A DNA stretch of 64,000 bases from Opitutales bacterium. Its GTDB lineage: Bacteria > Verrucomicrobiota > Verrucomicrobiia > Opitutales > Oceanipulchritudinaceae. The stretch spans positions 108,472-172,471 of the forward strand of contig JAFIGE010000001.1 in NCBI GenBank assembly GCA_020831585.1, in the 5' to 3' direction. Under the pieces are notes generated by a model that worked only from the letters and a program-made list of their open reading frames with translations, had not been told where the DNA came from and made no database searches. The position numbers were made by a program, and so were the translations under genes. This document shows positions 18,269-27,575 of this stretch, in pieces; the stretch's first letter is position 1, and each line of letters begins with the position of its first letter.

Positions 18269-18685
18269 GAGATCTTCGCGGGAAAGATCGCTGAAGCTCC
18301 AGGAGTCGACCCGCCCATCGACGAAAAAGATACTCAACTGCTCAAAGGGCTCCCCACCCCGCCGCCGCCGAAACTCCGACCGGCTCAAAAAGACCCGCCC
18401 GGCTTCGCCCGCATCCACCTGCGACGGGCGCACCCCCCAATACGCCCAGAGCACGGTGCGCTCGTCCATGCGCGTGGCAAACTCCGGAGTACCGAGCGAC
18501 ACATAAACCGCCACTTCATCCCATCCCTCCTCCAGACCGCCGCCCAGCGCGGCAACCTGGACAGCGGGGGGCAAGCTCGCGAACGGAGTCGGAAACTGCC
18601 GCGCACGGTGCTCCTGCACGGTTCCACAACCCGCCAAAAAGAGGAGCACACACACCCCGGCCGCGCCCCACGCTTTACTTCTCAC
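18224..18685 (-). CDS. Small putative lipoprotein
   Basis: A 153-residue protein starting at GTG 18685, with an N-terminal leader VRSKAWGAAGVCVLLFLAGCG and a lipobox LAGC, so probably membrane-anchored. The mature part has a segment VAVYVSLGTPEFATRMDERTV and WAYWGVRP that resembles small outer-membrane-assembly (SmpA/OmlA)-like folds, but the match is too weak to name. The start overlaps the MetS-like stop by 11 bases, and the 3' end overlaps mtaB convergently. A TTG start at 18718 would put 11 charged residues before the leader and is less likely. The function is unknown. Confidence 0.7.
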   Translation of the reverse strand: MRSKAWGAAGVCVLLFLAGCGTVQEHRARQFPTPFASLPPAVQVAALGGGLEEGWDEVAVYVSLGTPEFATRMDERTVLWAYWGVRPSQVDAGEAGRVFLSRSEFRRRRGGEPFEQLSIFFVDGRVDSWSFSDLSREDLSRQRGTPFGRIPEV

Positions 18686-18836
18686 GGGACTCGCGCTCGT
18701 CCGGCGTCTCGATCTCAAAGCCGTGCAAATGCCCGGTCGTGTTGGGCGTGGTGAGGACCTTCCAGAGGCACCAGCCGAAAAGGAGGGTCACCCCGCCCAC
18801 CGAAAGACTCATGGTTATCCAGCCCCCGAGTGTCAC
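18675..18836 (-). CDS. MetS-like small subunit of NSS-family transporter
   Basis: A 53-residue ORF. It starts at GTG 18836, overlapping the transporter stop by 4 bases (GTGA), and ends at TAA 18675. It has one predicted membrane helix (ITMSLSVGGVTLLFGWCLW) followed by a short, polar, acidic tail. Such tiny one-helix proteins encoded directly after a bacterial NSS transporter are known as MetS, the partner of MetP in the methionine/alanine transporter of Corynebacterium glutamicum. The assignment rests on position, size and the single helix. It is easily missed by gene callers. Confidence 0.75.
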   Translation of the reverse strand: MTLGGWITMSLSVGGVTLLFGWCLWKVLTTPNTTGHLHGFEIETPDERESREK

Positions 18837-20617
18837 AGGTCACCTCCCATCGTATTCTGCGGATCGCGGGCGGGCACCCGCGTGTGTGTGAGTCGTCGAA
18901 AATGCGCGCTGCTGTTCACGACAACGAGCACAAAGGCTACAAAAAGAAGAATGACAAGCACGCTCATCCAGGCCACCGGGTCCGCCGGCGCATCGCCCCG
19001 GCCAAACAAATCACGCACATAGGGAGACTCGCTGCTCTCCCCCGTGAAAACGTTGTAGCCAAAGAGGTTTTGCGTCACCCACATGAAAAAGATGGCGAGG
19101 AGAAAGACCGGGCTCACATACTTCATGACAAAGCCAAAAAAGCGCGGGATGCGCAAATGTGCGCCCTGATGCGCCACCGCAAAACCCTCGTCGATCCCCA
19201 TCACCCAGGAAAACACGATGATCTGGATCGTCGCGAGAATGAAGATGAGGAACGAGCCCACCCAAAAGTCCATCGTGTCGAGTGCCTTCAGGTTCCCGCT
19301 GAAGTAAACCACGAAGAGCGCGCCGATTCCCGTGATGAAGCCGAGGATGGCCACCGACTGCTTGCGGTTGATCGCCATCGCCGACTCCAGAAAAGCGATG
19401 CCCGGCTGCAACATCGAAAGCGACGAGGTGACGGCGGCCAGGAAAAGCAGAAAGAAGAAAAGGAAGCCGAAAAAGGCCCCAAAGGGCATGGCCGAAAAGA
19501 CCATCGGGAGCACATGAAAGCCGAGCGCAAACGTGCTCCCGATCGCCCCCGAAATCCCCACCACACCCAGAAAGGCCACGGAAGCAGGGATGGTGATGAG
19601 CCCGCCCAGCGCGACTTCAGCGAACTCGTTGGCACTCGTCGCGGCGAGACCGCTCAGGACCACGTCGTCATCCTTTTTGAGATAGCTCGCGTAGGTCATG
19701 ATGATGCCAAAGCCAACCGACAGGGAAAAGAAAATCTGGCTCGCGGCAGCCAGCCACAAGTCCGGGTTCTTCATCTGATCCGCCATGGAAATCGTCCGGA
19801 TGGTCACGCCCGCATCAGCGGCGGCGGCCTCCCTTGCAGCGCGGATTTGCTCGCGCCCCAAGACCTGCACCTCGCTCCGCTCCACCGTGCCATCGGCCAG
19901 AGGCGTCTCTGTGACCATGAGCGTTTTCGACGGGTTCCACATAAAGCCGAGACCCGCGCTGATGGAGCGATCAGGGTTCTCGGCATCCGGCGTGCCCAGG
20001 GTCAGCACCCGCACAAGGATGATCATCGCGAGAATGATCAAAGCCGGCATGGCATACCGGCAAAAGAGCTCAATCCCCTTGGCGATTCCCCGGTAGATGA
20101 GGAAAAAGTTGAGAACGAAGCAGAAAAGCAGGAAGTAGCCCACCTGCGACGCCCCGTTGAGGCCCAGCCCGGTTCCGTCCCCCCCGGCACCCGTGAACTC
20201 CGTGAAAAAGGCGCTCGCCTCCGCCGCCGTGGAGAAGTTCATGTTCCCCGCGAGAAAGTTCACGGCATACCCCAGACACCATGCCTCGATCAGCACGTAA
20301 TACATGTAGATGATCACCGGAATCACGATCCCGATGACTCCCAGGTATTTGCCGATCTTGTGCCGCACGATGGAATGCAGAATGCCCACGGTTGTGTGGA
20401 ATCCGCGCTGACCGCCGTAACGCCCCATCGACCACTCCGCCCAACAAATCGGCAAGCCGATGATGAGGAAGGAGATAAAGTAGGCGACCATAAAGGCCCC
20501 GCCTCCATATTGAGCCACTTGACCGGGAAAACGAAGGAAGTTCCCCAAGCCCACCGCACTTCCGGAAACGGCAAGAATGACCCCGATGCGTGTGTTCCAC
20601 GATTCTTTAACGCCCAT
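18833..20617 (-). CDS. Sodium-dependent amino-acid transporter, NSS family (MetP-like)
   Basis: A 594-residue integral membrane symporter with about twelve helices. The N-terminus WNTRIGVILAVSGSAVGLGN and FLRFPGQVAQYGGGAF is the unwound TM1 and Na+-binding region of LeuT-fold NSS proteins. PICWAEWSMGRYGG and LNFFLIYRGIAKGIE are further family landmarks. Between TM5 and TM6 there is an extended loop (about residues 220-285) with charged residues. It imports an amino acid with sodium at the inner membrane; the substrate is unknown. The small MetS-like gene follows with a 4-base overlap, suggesting a two-component NSS system. Confidence 0.92.
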   Translation of the reverse strand: MGVKESWNTRIGVILAVSGSAVGLGNFLRFPGQVAQYGGGAFMVAYFISFLIIGLPICWAEWSMGRYGGQRGFHTTVGILHSIVRHKIGKYLGVIGIVIPVIIYMYYVLIEAWCLGYAVNFLAGNMNFSTAAEASAFFTEFTGAGGDGTGLGLNGASQVGYFLLFCFVLNFFLIYRGIAKGIELFCRYAMPALIILAMIILVRVLTLGTPDAENPDRSISAGLGFMWNPSKTLMVTETPLADGTVERSEVQVLGREQIRAAREAAAADAGVTIRTISMADQMKNPDLWLAAASQIFFSLSVGFGIIMTYASYLKKDDDVVLSGLAATSANEFAEVALGGLITIPASVAFLGVVGISGAIGSTFALGFHVLPMVFSAMPFGAFFGFLFFFLLFLAAVTSSLSMLQPGIAFLESAMAINRKQSVAILGFITGIGALFVVYFSGNLKALDTMDFWVGSFLIFILATIQIIVFSWVMGIDEGFAVAHQGAHLRIPRFFGFVMKYVSPVFLLAIFFMWVTQNLFGYNVFTGESSESPYVRDLFGRGDAPADPVAWMSVLVILLFVAFVLVVVNSSAHFRRLTHTRVPARDPQNTMGGDL

Positions 20618-20761
20618 GCTGGTAGAAAGGAATTACGCAGACCATCCCGCGTAGCGAGGAAAAAGTTCCCCGCACCGCCCTCGGGTGTGAGGAAATTTCC
20701 GGTCTCCGGTTTCCGGCCTCATTCCTCGCCACCCTCCACGCCCCCGGCCGGGCGCATGAGA

Positions 20762-20785
20762 AAGAGGAAGAGGAAGAGGAAGAGG
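20762..20785 (+). repeat. Hexanucleotide tandem repeat (AAGAGG x4), intergenic
   Basis: Four perfect copies of AAGAGG lie in the 218-base gap between the NSS transporter start and the GH10 gene's 3' end. No gene or other signal is visible there. On the - strand it reads as a pyrimidine-rich tract. Confidence 0.8.
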
Positions 20786-20835
20786 TCTCTGTTGTCCGTA
20801 TGCTCGTCCCCGCCTCTTGCCGAATAAAACCGCCA

Positions 20836-22116
20836 TCAGGCCATCGTCACCTTCACCTTCGGCTTTTCCGCGCAGAGGTTGAGGACCCGGGTCTCGCCGC
20901 CAATCTCCAAGCGATAGCGCCCTGGAAAGCCACGAAAGCAAAAAACCCCATCGGCATCCGGTTCTCCGCTCACGTCCGTTCCCCACTCCTTATGAAGGAG
21001 GCGGGTGAGCGCCTTCGACGGCGCAAGCGCATTCCAATCCGTATCGAGCAAACAGGCCGCGCGCCGCCGGAAATGCGCGCGCTCCCAAAAACCCCAGAGG
21101 TGAATCGATTCGACCGCCGGATGGGAAAAAGCCAGCCGGTAAAAATCCGCCAACGCTTCGGCTCGGCGCTCATCATCATCCGACCATGAGGTGACCTCGG
21201 TCAAATGAATCGGTAGGCCGCGCGCGGCGAAGGCATCCAGGCGCTGCCAAACCTCGCCGGGTACCAGCAGACGGTTGTCATCCAGCCCCAGCTTCCAGAA
21301 ATCCCGGCCCCGCTGATCGCCGGGCAGAAGCACGTTCTGGGCATCGTGCTCCTGAATGCCGATTCCCCCAAGGGGCAGCCCCGCGTCGCGGAATTCATCG
21401 ATCAGCCGAAGGTAGGTCGCGTGGCGGTAGCCATCTTCGAGCACCGTGTATTCGTTCAGAAAGAGCCGGGCCTCCGGGTCGATTGCGTGAACCGTCTCAA
21501 AGAGCCAACGCGGAAAGTCGCGCCCAAGGCGCCCCGTGAAAAAGTGCCCGTCGAGCAGCTCGTTGATTACATCCCAGCAATGAACGCGCCCCCGGCCCCG
21601 TTCGGCCGCTTCCGTGACATGGCTTTCAACCACCCTTCGCAAAGCATCGGTAGGGAGTGCGCGGACCCAGGGCTGCACCCAGTGCGTGCGCGCCCACAGA
21701 AGGCAGTGGCCCCGCAGCGGCAAGTCATGTTCGCGTGCAAAGGCGAAGAGGGTCTCCGCCTCAGACCAGTCGCGCTTCCCCGCCTCCCGTTCCACCGAAT
21801 ACCACTTCATGCAATCGGACGCCACCAAGCCGCTGAAATGATCGAGCACATACTTCCGGTAGCGTTCGCCGTCCGGCCCCCCGTCACTGAGCCAGCGCGG
21901 GCTCACGGCCACGCCAAAAGGAAAAGCGTGGCGCGTCAGGCACAGACGCAACCGCCCCCCGCGCCACGGATCGCCCCCGGGCAAACGCAGTGACACGGAA
22001 AACTCCGCCTTGCGGTGACGCTCAATCCGGGCCGCCGCCTCCGCTCGCCACCCGTCCGACGGCGTCGGCACCTCCCACTCCTTCCGAAACCCCGATTTTG
22101 ATTGCATACCCGCCAC
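20836..22116 (-). CDS. GH10 endo-xylanase-like glycoside hydrolase
   Basis: A 426-residue GH10 TIM-barrel protein. The general acid/base lies in WDVINE (E186) and the nucleophile in HLTEVTS (E307). GHCLLWARTHWVQPWV is the conserved strand 3/4 region and LHLWGF-type SIHLWGFWE the strand 8 end. An N-terminal beta segment (about 35-70) precedes the barrel. GH10 enzymes cleave beta-1,4-xylan or xylo-oligosaccharides with retention. No signal peptide is visible (MAGMQSKSGFRKEWEV), so it is probably cytoplasmic and acts on imported oligosaccharides. It stands alone between the transporter and a PEP-CTERM gene. Confidence 0.88.
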   Translation of the reverse strand: MAGMQSKSGFRKEWEVPTPSDGWRAEAAARIERHRKAEFSVSLRLPGGDPWRGGRLRLCLTRHAFPFGVAVSPRWLSDGGPDGERYRKYVLDHFSGLVASDCMKWYSVEREAGKRDWSEAETLFAFAREHDLPLRGHCLLWARTHWVQPWVRALPTDALRRVVESHVTEAAERGRGRVHCWDVINELLDGHFFTGRLGRDFPRWLFETVHAIDPEARLFLNEYTVLEDGYRHATYLRLIDEFRDAGLPLGGIGIQEHDAQNVLLPGDQRGRDFWKLGLDDNRLLVPGEVWQRLDAFAARGLPIHLTEVTSWSDDDERRAEALADFYRLAFSHPAVESIHLWGFWERAHFRRRAACLLDTDWNALAPSKALTRLLHKEWGTDVSGEPDADGVFCFRGFPGRYRLEIGGETRVLNLCAEKPKVKVTMA

Positions 22117-22187
22117 CGTGCCTTACCCGCCCGCCACCGCGCAAGCCAGGCTTAACCCGGCACCCTTTTGCGAATCGGCACCCCAAC

Positions 22188-22937
22188 TCACGCCTTCCGC
22201 CGATGACGAAGGGCCACCAGGAACAGCGTCCCCAGACCAAGAAAAAGCGCCCCCGTGGCCGGTTCAGGGATGATAACCCCGTTCAGGCGGATGTCGTCGA
22301 GTTCGGCGTCGCTGAGCGCAGACCCAAAAATAAACACTTCGTCAATGGTACCTTGAAAGAGTTCGTTAAAGCTCGGATTTCTCCCGATCTCCACAAACGG
22401 GTGCCCCGACCCGAGGGTGGAGGCGGACACCGTCAAACTCGACCCGTTGACGTAGAGGCGCGTGGTCGCTGCCGTCTGATCATAGACCGCGGCCACAAAA
22501 GCCCACTCGCCCGGCGTTACAGCAAAGGAACCCAGAACACCGCTGCCCGTAAAGGCGGCCCAACCGCTGCCCGTTCCGCGGGAATCGATCACAAGCGATC
22601 GGTCGAACCCGCCATTGTCGTGCGAAATCACGGTCTGGATAACGGATGCCGAGGTCGGGCGAACCCATGCACCCATCGTCAATTGCGGCTGCGCGGAAGG
22701 ATTGATATCCAACGGAATCCTCACAAAACTGCCGCTTCCCGAGAACTCGAAAGCTCCCCCGGAATAGCCGGAGGTGGTATAGGTGAGTCCGGACCAACTG
22801 GTTGCGTGCACACCGTTACCCGATTTGTCGAGGAGGTTGTCTTCAAAGTCGAAGTAAGCCAGCAGATTTCCTTGGCTTGTATTGGAAATCGCCGCATAAA
22901 GTAGCAGAGATGAGAAGGTCTTGAGCAAGTTTTTCAT
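22188..22937 (-). CDS. LamG-domain protein with PEP-CTERM sorting signal
   Basis: A 249-residue secreted protein. A signal peptide (MKNLLKTFSSLLLYAAIS) is followed by a concanavalin-A-like LamG jelly roll, about residues 27-210: LAYFDFEDNLLDKSGNG, FVRIPLDINPSAQPQLTMGA, TIDEVFIFGSALSDAEL. The C-terminus has PEPATGALFLGLGTLFLV and RHRRKA, the PEP-CTERM tripartite signal of motif, helix and basic tail. In known systems this is processed by exosortase (EpsH). No exosortase is seen in this window. It probably binds extracellular glycan or sits in the matrix. The stop lies about 70 bases upstream of the GH10 gene on the same strand. Confidence 0.88.
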   Translation of the reverse strand: MKNLLKTFSSLLLYAAISNTSQGNLLAYFDFEDNLLDKSGNGVHATSWSGLTYTTSGYSGGAFEFSGSGSFVRIPLDINPSAQPQLTMGAWVRPTSASVIQTVISHDNGGFDRSLVIDSRGTGSGWAAFTGSGVLGSFAVTPGEWAFVAAVYDQTAATTRLYVNGSSLTVSASTLGSGHPFVEIGRNPSFNELFQGTIDEVFIFGSALSDAELDDIRLNGVIIPEPATGALFLGLGTLFLVALRHRRKA

Positions 22938-23082
22938 TTTCCCCAGAGCAGGTGGTAGACGAATAACCCAAAAAGAAGCCTTAAAAATGATGAGCCCGGC
23001 TTATTGGGTCAATCAGAATTCGCCTCAACTGTCGTTTGCGCGGCCCTCCCCACTCTCGCCCCCCTAAATCCCCTAAATCCCC

Positions 23083-26000
23083 ATGAAATGCGTCCACTAC
23101 CCCTGCCTGTTTGTCTGTTTCCTCCTCGCCCCATGGCTCGGGGCGACGATCATTCTGAACGAGTTTGTCGCCTCCAACGGTACCGGACTCGCAGACGAAG
23201 GCGGCGACTTTTCCGACTGGATCGAAATCGTCAACATGGGCGACACCCCCGTCGACCTGGCCGGTTGGGCCTTGTCCGACCGCAGCGACCAACCTGATCG
23301 CTGGATCTTCCCGGCGCGGTCGCTCGCCCCGGGAGCCTACCTCGTCGTGCACGCATCGGGGAAGGATCGCCGCTCCGCCGCCCCGGGCACACCCTTGCAC
23401 ACCAACTTCAGCATTGCCGCAGAGGGGGAGCCGCTCCTCTTGAGCCGACCCGATGGCACTCTCGCTGACTCGGTGCCCGCGACCACCGTGCCCCGAGATG
23501 TTTCCCTCGGACGCTCGCCCGATGGCAGCGGTTCGTGGCGGTTTTTCCTCTCACCCTCCCCCGGCGCGCCCAATACTTCGCCTGCTTACGACCCTCCCCT
23601 CGCCGCTCCGCAATTTTCCCATGGGCGCGGTTTTATCGACAGCCCCTTCGTCCTCACCCTCAGCCATCCAGAACCGGCGGCGGAAATCCGCTTCACGACC
23701 GACGGGCGCGATCCAGTGCTAAACGGTATCCTCTATAGCGGGCCGCTCCTCATCGACGCCACCACCACGCTGCGGGCTGTGGCCATCAAGTCCGGCGCCC
23801 TACCGCTTCCCTCCGTGGCGACACACAGCTTCATCTTTCCCGAGGATGTCCTCGCCCAACGAAGCAATCCAGCCGCCCTCGGCATGCCAGCTTCCTGGGG
23901 GAGCTGGCTGCGCACCCATTACGGGCTTTCCCCGGTGATCACGGACGATCCCGTCTACGCGCCCCGTCTGCGCCCCGCCCTCGAAAGCGTGCCCACGCTC
24001 TCCCTTGTCATCGATCCCGACGACCTCTTTCACCCCAGCCACGGTCTGTATGCCAACCGGGGACGGCGTGGTGTCGCGTGGGAGCGGGCCGTATCCATGG
24101 AATGGCTACAACCGGGCGACCCCAATGGCAACTTCCAAATCGATGCCGGCCTGCGCATCCAGGGCGGTGCCAGCCGGTCCGACGAAAACACCCCCAAAAG
24201 TTCATTCCGCCTCCTCTTTAAAAGCGAGTATGGCCCCAACCGCCTGAGCCACCCCATCTTCGGCACGGATGGGGGCGTAGCCGCCGACTTCAACACCATC
24301 GTCCTGCGCGCAGAGTGGAACAACTCCTGGCTCTACCCCGACCTCGCCTTCTGGTCGGGCGACCGGCAGCGCCACCGAGGGCTCTCCATGCGCGATCAAT
24401 TCATCCGCGATCTCGAACGCGCCATGACCGGCCACGGATCTCGCGGCACCCACGTACACCTCTATATCAACGGCGTCTATTGGGGACTTTACAACCCGTC
24501 CGAACGCATCGACGCCGCCTTCGGAGCCAGCTACTTCGGCGGCGAGCGCGAGGATTGGGACGCCATCACGCACGATATCATCAACTCCGGTGGCAGCCAG
24601 GACGGGGTGCGCGACGGCACCCGCGACGCATGGGACGCCATGATGGCCATCGTCGAGGGCGGCCTCGCCGAGCCCGCCCAACTCGCCGCGCTGGAGCAAT
24701 ACCTCGACCTCCCCCGCTTCATCGACTACATGCTCCTGCAACTTTGGGGCGCGAACAGCGATTGGCCGCATAACAACGTCAACGCCATCCGTCGGCGCGC
24801 GCCAGGGAAAGGCTTCCTGTTTTTCATCTGGGATGCCGAGCATTCCCTTGAGGATCTGAATGAGAACCGCTTCTCTTTCGGCCTGAATCTCGGCCCCGGG
24901 CGCATCCTCACCCGCCTCCTCGATAACGCGGAGTTCAAGCTGCAGTTCGCCGACCGCGTCCATCGCCACTTCTTCAACGGAGGGGCCCTCACCCCTGAAC
25001 GCCTCCTTCCCCTCTTCGATGAAGCCGCCGCCCGCGTCGAGCAGGCTGTCATCGCCGAATCCGCCCGCTGGGGCACCTATTACCTCGAATCTTTCACGGG
25101 GGACGATTTCCGCGATCACTTTTTCCTCCCCCCCACCGCCCAGCCGGCCTTCATCGCCTACACCCGCGACACCCATTGGCAGGCCGAGCACGACCGCCTC
25201 CGCGAGGAATACCTGCCCCACCGCACCGCCATCGTGCTCAACCAGCTCCGCCACCCCGCGCGCGGTCTCTATCCCCTCACGACCGCCCCGCTCTTTGCTC
25301 CCCACGGTGGCTCTTTCACGAACACGCAAACGGTCGTGCTCACGACGGAGGTCGGTACGATCTACTACACGCTGGATGGGAGCGATCCGCGCACACCCCT
25401 CACGGGCACGCACGCTCCCCAAGCGTTTGCCCTTCAAACCGGTGACACCCTTGTCCTGAGCGAAAGCACGACCCTGCGCGCCCGCACCCTCCACAACGGT
25501 GAGTGGAGCGCCCTCAACGAAGCCGTTTACACCGCCGCGCCGCTGGTGCCCCATAGCCTCGTCAGCAGCCCTTTCCACTTCAGCGAGTGGAGCCCCCTTG
25601 CCCCCGCCGGCACCTACCCTCCCCACATGCTCTTTGAGCAAACCGCCGTGCGCGACGCCCCTCTCGGTCTGCCAATGGATGCGCCGTGGACGCTTCCCTA
25701 CAATCTCACCAACCGCACCCGCATCAATGGCCTCGGCCCATCGGGTATCAGCTTCATCAATACGGGGAACGCACAGGATCTCCCCGGCGCGGGCTTCCTT
25801 GGTGCGGCCCGGCTCGCGCTCGACACCACCGGGGTGGACGCAGCGTGGGTAAGCTGGACCGGCGGCACGGTCACGCCCAACGACCGCGTTTATGGCCTGC
25901 GGCTGCTTTACCGCGTGGGCGCGCACGGTCCTTTTCGCGACCTGCCCGGTCCAGACGGCGCACCGGTAGAATACCTCTGCCACCCCGTAGCGGACCACAG

Positions 26001-26571
26001 CACCGTCCTCGGCCCTACGCCCTTCCCCGCCGACGCCCTTGGGCAGCCCTACGTGGAGCTACTCTGGCAATACCACCACCTCTCCGGCAACAGCGGCCCC
26101 CGTCCCCAGCTGCGTCTCGACGACATCCGGGTGGAGACCACTCTGCCCGCCCCAACGACCTTCGCCGCCTGGCGATCAGTCCATTTTCCCGATCCCGCCG
26201 AAGCTGCCGACGAGGCCATCAGCGGTCCCCAGGCCGACCCCCTCACCAGCGGTCTACCCAACCTTCTACGCTACGCCCTTGGAATCGGTGCAGACGACCC
26301 GGCGAACACGCATACGCGTCTTCCCCACATCGAAAAACGCGACGGCCAACCCCATTTCCTCTTTCCCTTCAATCCCGACCTCAGGGATCTCATCTACCGC
26401 GTGGAAATCTCCACCGACATGGTTCACTGGAGCACCACCATCTTTGATTCCCAGCAATCCGTCCCCCCCCCAAGCGAAAACAGTTGGATCGCCCTGCCCG
26501 TCGACTCAGAGAACTCATCGCTCCCCCTTGTCTTCGCCCGCCTTCGCGTCGAGCGACCCGGAACACCGTGA
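23083..26571 (+). CDS. Large secreted lamin-tail / CotH-kinase domain protein
   Basis: A 1162-residue protein with a signal peptide (MKCVHYPCLFVCFLLAPWLG). A lamin-tail domain follows at about 22-135 (IILNEFVASNGTGL, GDFSDWIEIVNMGDTPVDLA). A chitobiase/hexosaminidase C-terminal-type beta sandwich lies at about 185-250 (EIRFTTDGRDPVLNG). The CotH kinase-like domain spans about 300-650, with HLYINGVYWGLYNPSERID and FLFFIWDAEHSLE. A second chitobiase-C-like domain is near 735-810 (IYYTLDGSDPRTP). The end has TSGLPNLLRYALG and YRVEISTDMVHW, a module common in Verrucomicrobia secreted proteins. CotH domains can be protein kinases (Bacillus spore coat), but activity here is unproven. It is probably part of the extracellular matrix. 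Confidence 0.88.
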   Translation: MKCVHYPCLFVCFLLAPWLGATIILNEFVASNGTGLADEGGDFSDWIEIVNMGDTPVDLAGWALSDRSDQPDRWIFPARSLAPGAYLVVHASGKDRRSAAPGTPLHTNFSIAAEGEPLLLSRPDGTLADSVPATTVPRDVSLGRSPDGSGSWRFFLSPSPGAPNTSPAYDPPLAAPQFSHGRGFIDSPFVLTLSHPEPAAEIRFTTDGRDPVLNGILYSGPLLIDATTTLRAVAIKSGALPLPSVATHSFIFPEDVLAQRSNPAALGMPASWGSWLRTHYGLSPVITDDPVYAPRLRPALESVPTLSLVIDPDDLFHPSHGLYANRGRRGVAWERAVSMEWLQPGDPNGNFQIDAGLRIQGGASRSDENTPKSSFRLLFKSEYGPNRLSHPIFGTDGGVAADFNTIVLRAEWNNSWLYPDLAFWSGDRQRHRGLSMRDQFIRDLERAMTGHGSRGTHVHLYINGVYWGLYNPSERIDAAFGASYFGGEREDWDAITHDIINSGGSQDGVRDGTRDAWDAMMAIVEGGLAEPAQLAALEQYLDLPRFIDYMLLQLWGANSDWPHNNVNAIRRRAPGKGFLFFIWDAEHSLEDLNENRFSFGLNLGPGRILTRLLDNAEFKLQFADRVHRHFFNGGALTPERLLPLFDEAAARVEQAVIAESARWGTYYLESFTGDDFRDHFFLPPTAQPAFIAYTRDTHWQAEHDRLREEYLPHRTAIVLNQLRHPARGLYPLTTAPLFAPHGGSFTNTQTVVLTTEVGTIYYTLDGSDPRTPLTGTHAPQAFALQTGDTLVLSESTTLRARTLHNGEWSALNEAVYTAAPLVPHSLVSSPFHFSEWSPLAPAGTYPPHMLFEQTAVRDAPLGLPMDAPWTLPYNLTNRTRINGLGPSGISFINTGNAQDLPGAGFLGAARLALDTTGVDAAWVSWTGGTVTPNDRVYGLRLLYRVGAHGPFRDLPGPDGAPVEYLCHPVADHSTVLGPTPFPADALGQPYVELLWQYHHLSGNSGPRPQLRLDDIRVETTLPAPTTFAAWRSVHFPDPAEAADEAISGPQADPLTSGLPNLLRYALGIGADDPANTHTRLPHIEKRDGQPHFLFPFNPDLRDLIYRVEISTDMVHWSTTIFDSQQSVPPPSENSWIALPVDSENSSLPLVFARLRVERPGTP

Positions 26572-26659
26572 CCGATTTGCCTAAATTCATTTGTATTCCA
26601 ACCTTATATTTCAGAAATATTTTCTTGCTTCAATTTAGATACGTGGCAGATTGGGAATC

Positions 26660-27433
26660 ATGGTCAGTAGATACACCCAACGGTTGAGAACTCGACATTC
26701 GAGTCGTGTCATGGTGCATTTCGTCTCGCGGGTGGTCCAAAAGCGACGGCTCCTGGATTCTTCCGGGATGGAGGAAATGCTGAGGATATTGCGTACGCAG
26801 GCGGAGTTCGCGGGAATAGAGGTGGTGACCTACTGTTTCCTGGAAAACCACTTCCACATCCTTGCCCTCGTCGACGGGCGGGAGGAGGTGGTTGAGGCGA
26901 TTGATGATGCCGAGCTAGTGCGGCGGTTCAGTGCGCTGTATGGGAATCTGCGGTCGCCGTCTTTGGGCGTGGACGCTGTGGCGCTGCAGAAGGCGCTGGA
27001 GGAGAATGGGGAGGAGGCCGCAGCGCTGCGCACGCAGATGAAGGCACGCATGGGAGATGCCGCAGTGTTCATGAAAGAGTTCAAGACACGGTTTACGAAG
27101 TGGTATAACGAGCATTACCATACGGTGGGGACCTTCTGGGCGGAACGTTACCGGAGTGTGGAGGTGGAGGAGGGGTCGGATGCCGCGAAGGCAATGGCGG
27201 CCTACATCGATCTCAACGGTGTAAAGGCCGGGGGGGCGGATGAACCGGTGAGCTACCGATTCTGCGGATATGCGGAGGTATGCAGACGCAAGGACCGGGC
27301 ATGGAGTCGATACCGATTGCTTTGGAAGGGCGCACCGGCCGAGGAAGCGGAATGGTGTTGGACGCGCTACCGGGCCATTCTAAAAGCCAAATGGCGAAGC
27401 TACGGCTACGACAAAAGCGCGCAATGCACCTGA
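26660..27433 (+). mobile_element. REP-associated tyrosine transposase (RAYT, Y1_Tnp family)
   Basis: A 257-residue single-strand transposase of the HUH/Y1 class. The metal-binding HxH is in TYCFLENHFHIL, and the helix with the probable catalytic Tyr is in FTKWYNEHYHTVGTFWAERY. YIDLNGVKAG is a further family landmark (usually YI..NP..AG). RAYT proteins cut and rejoin REP palindromes; no clear flanking REP pair was seen. The surrounding 80 bases upstream are AT-rich, including a near-perfect ATATTTC/GAAATAT inverted repeat (26606-26620). ATG 26660 is preferred to TTG 26651. The frame looks intact, so it may be a domesticated single gene. Confidence 0.88.
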
Positions 27434-27575
27434 CAGCGTGCTTCCCGAAACCTTTCTTTTCGAATTGAAGCCGAAGCCCCCCGCTCCCCCTTAACGGCGA
27501 CTGACTCGCCCTACTGAATGAATCGAAGGCCGCCCTCCGTTTTCGCGCATTGGCAGGCGAAAACCGCAGAGTCAC

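Noticed and set aside
18830..20827. 665-codon + strand open frame
   Set aside because: Antisense to the well-recognised NSS transporter; low-complexity, charged translation typical of a GC-rich shadow.
24202..25998. 598-codon - strand open frame
   Set aside because: Antisense to the CotH/lamin-tail gene; no recognisable domain.
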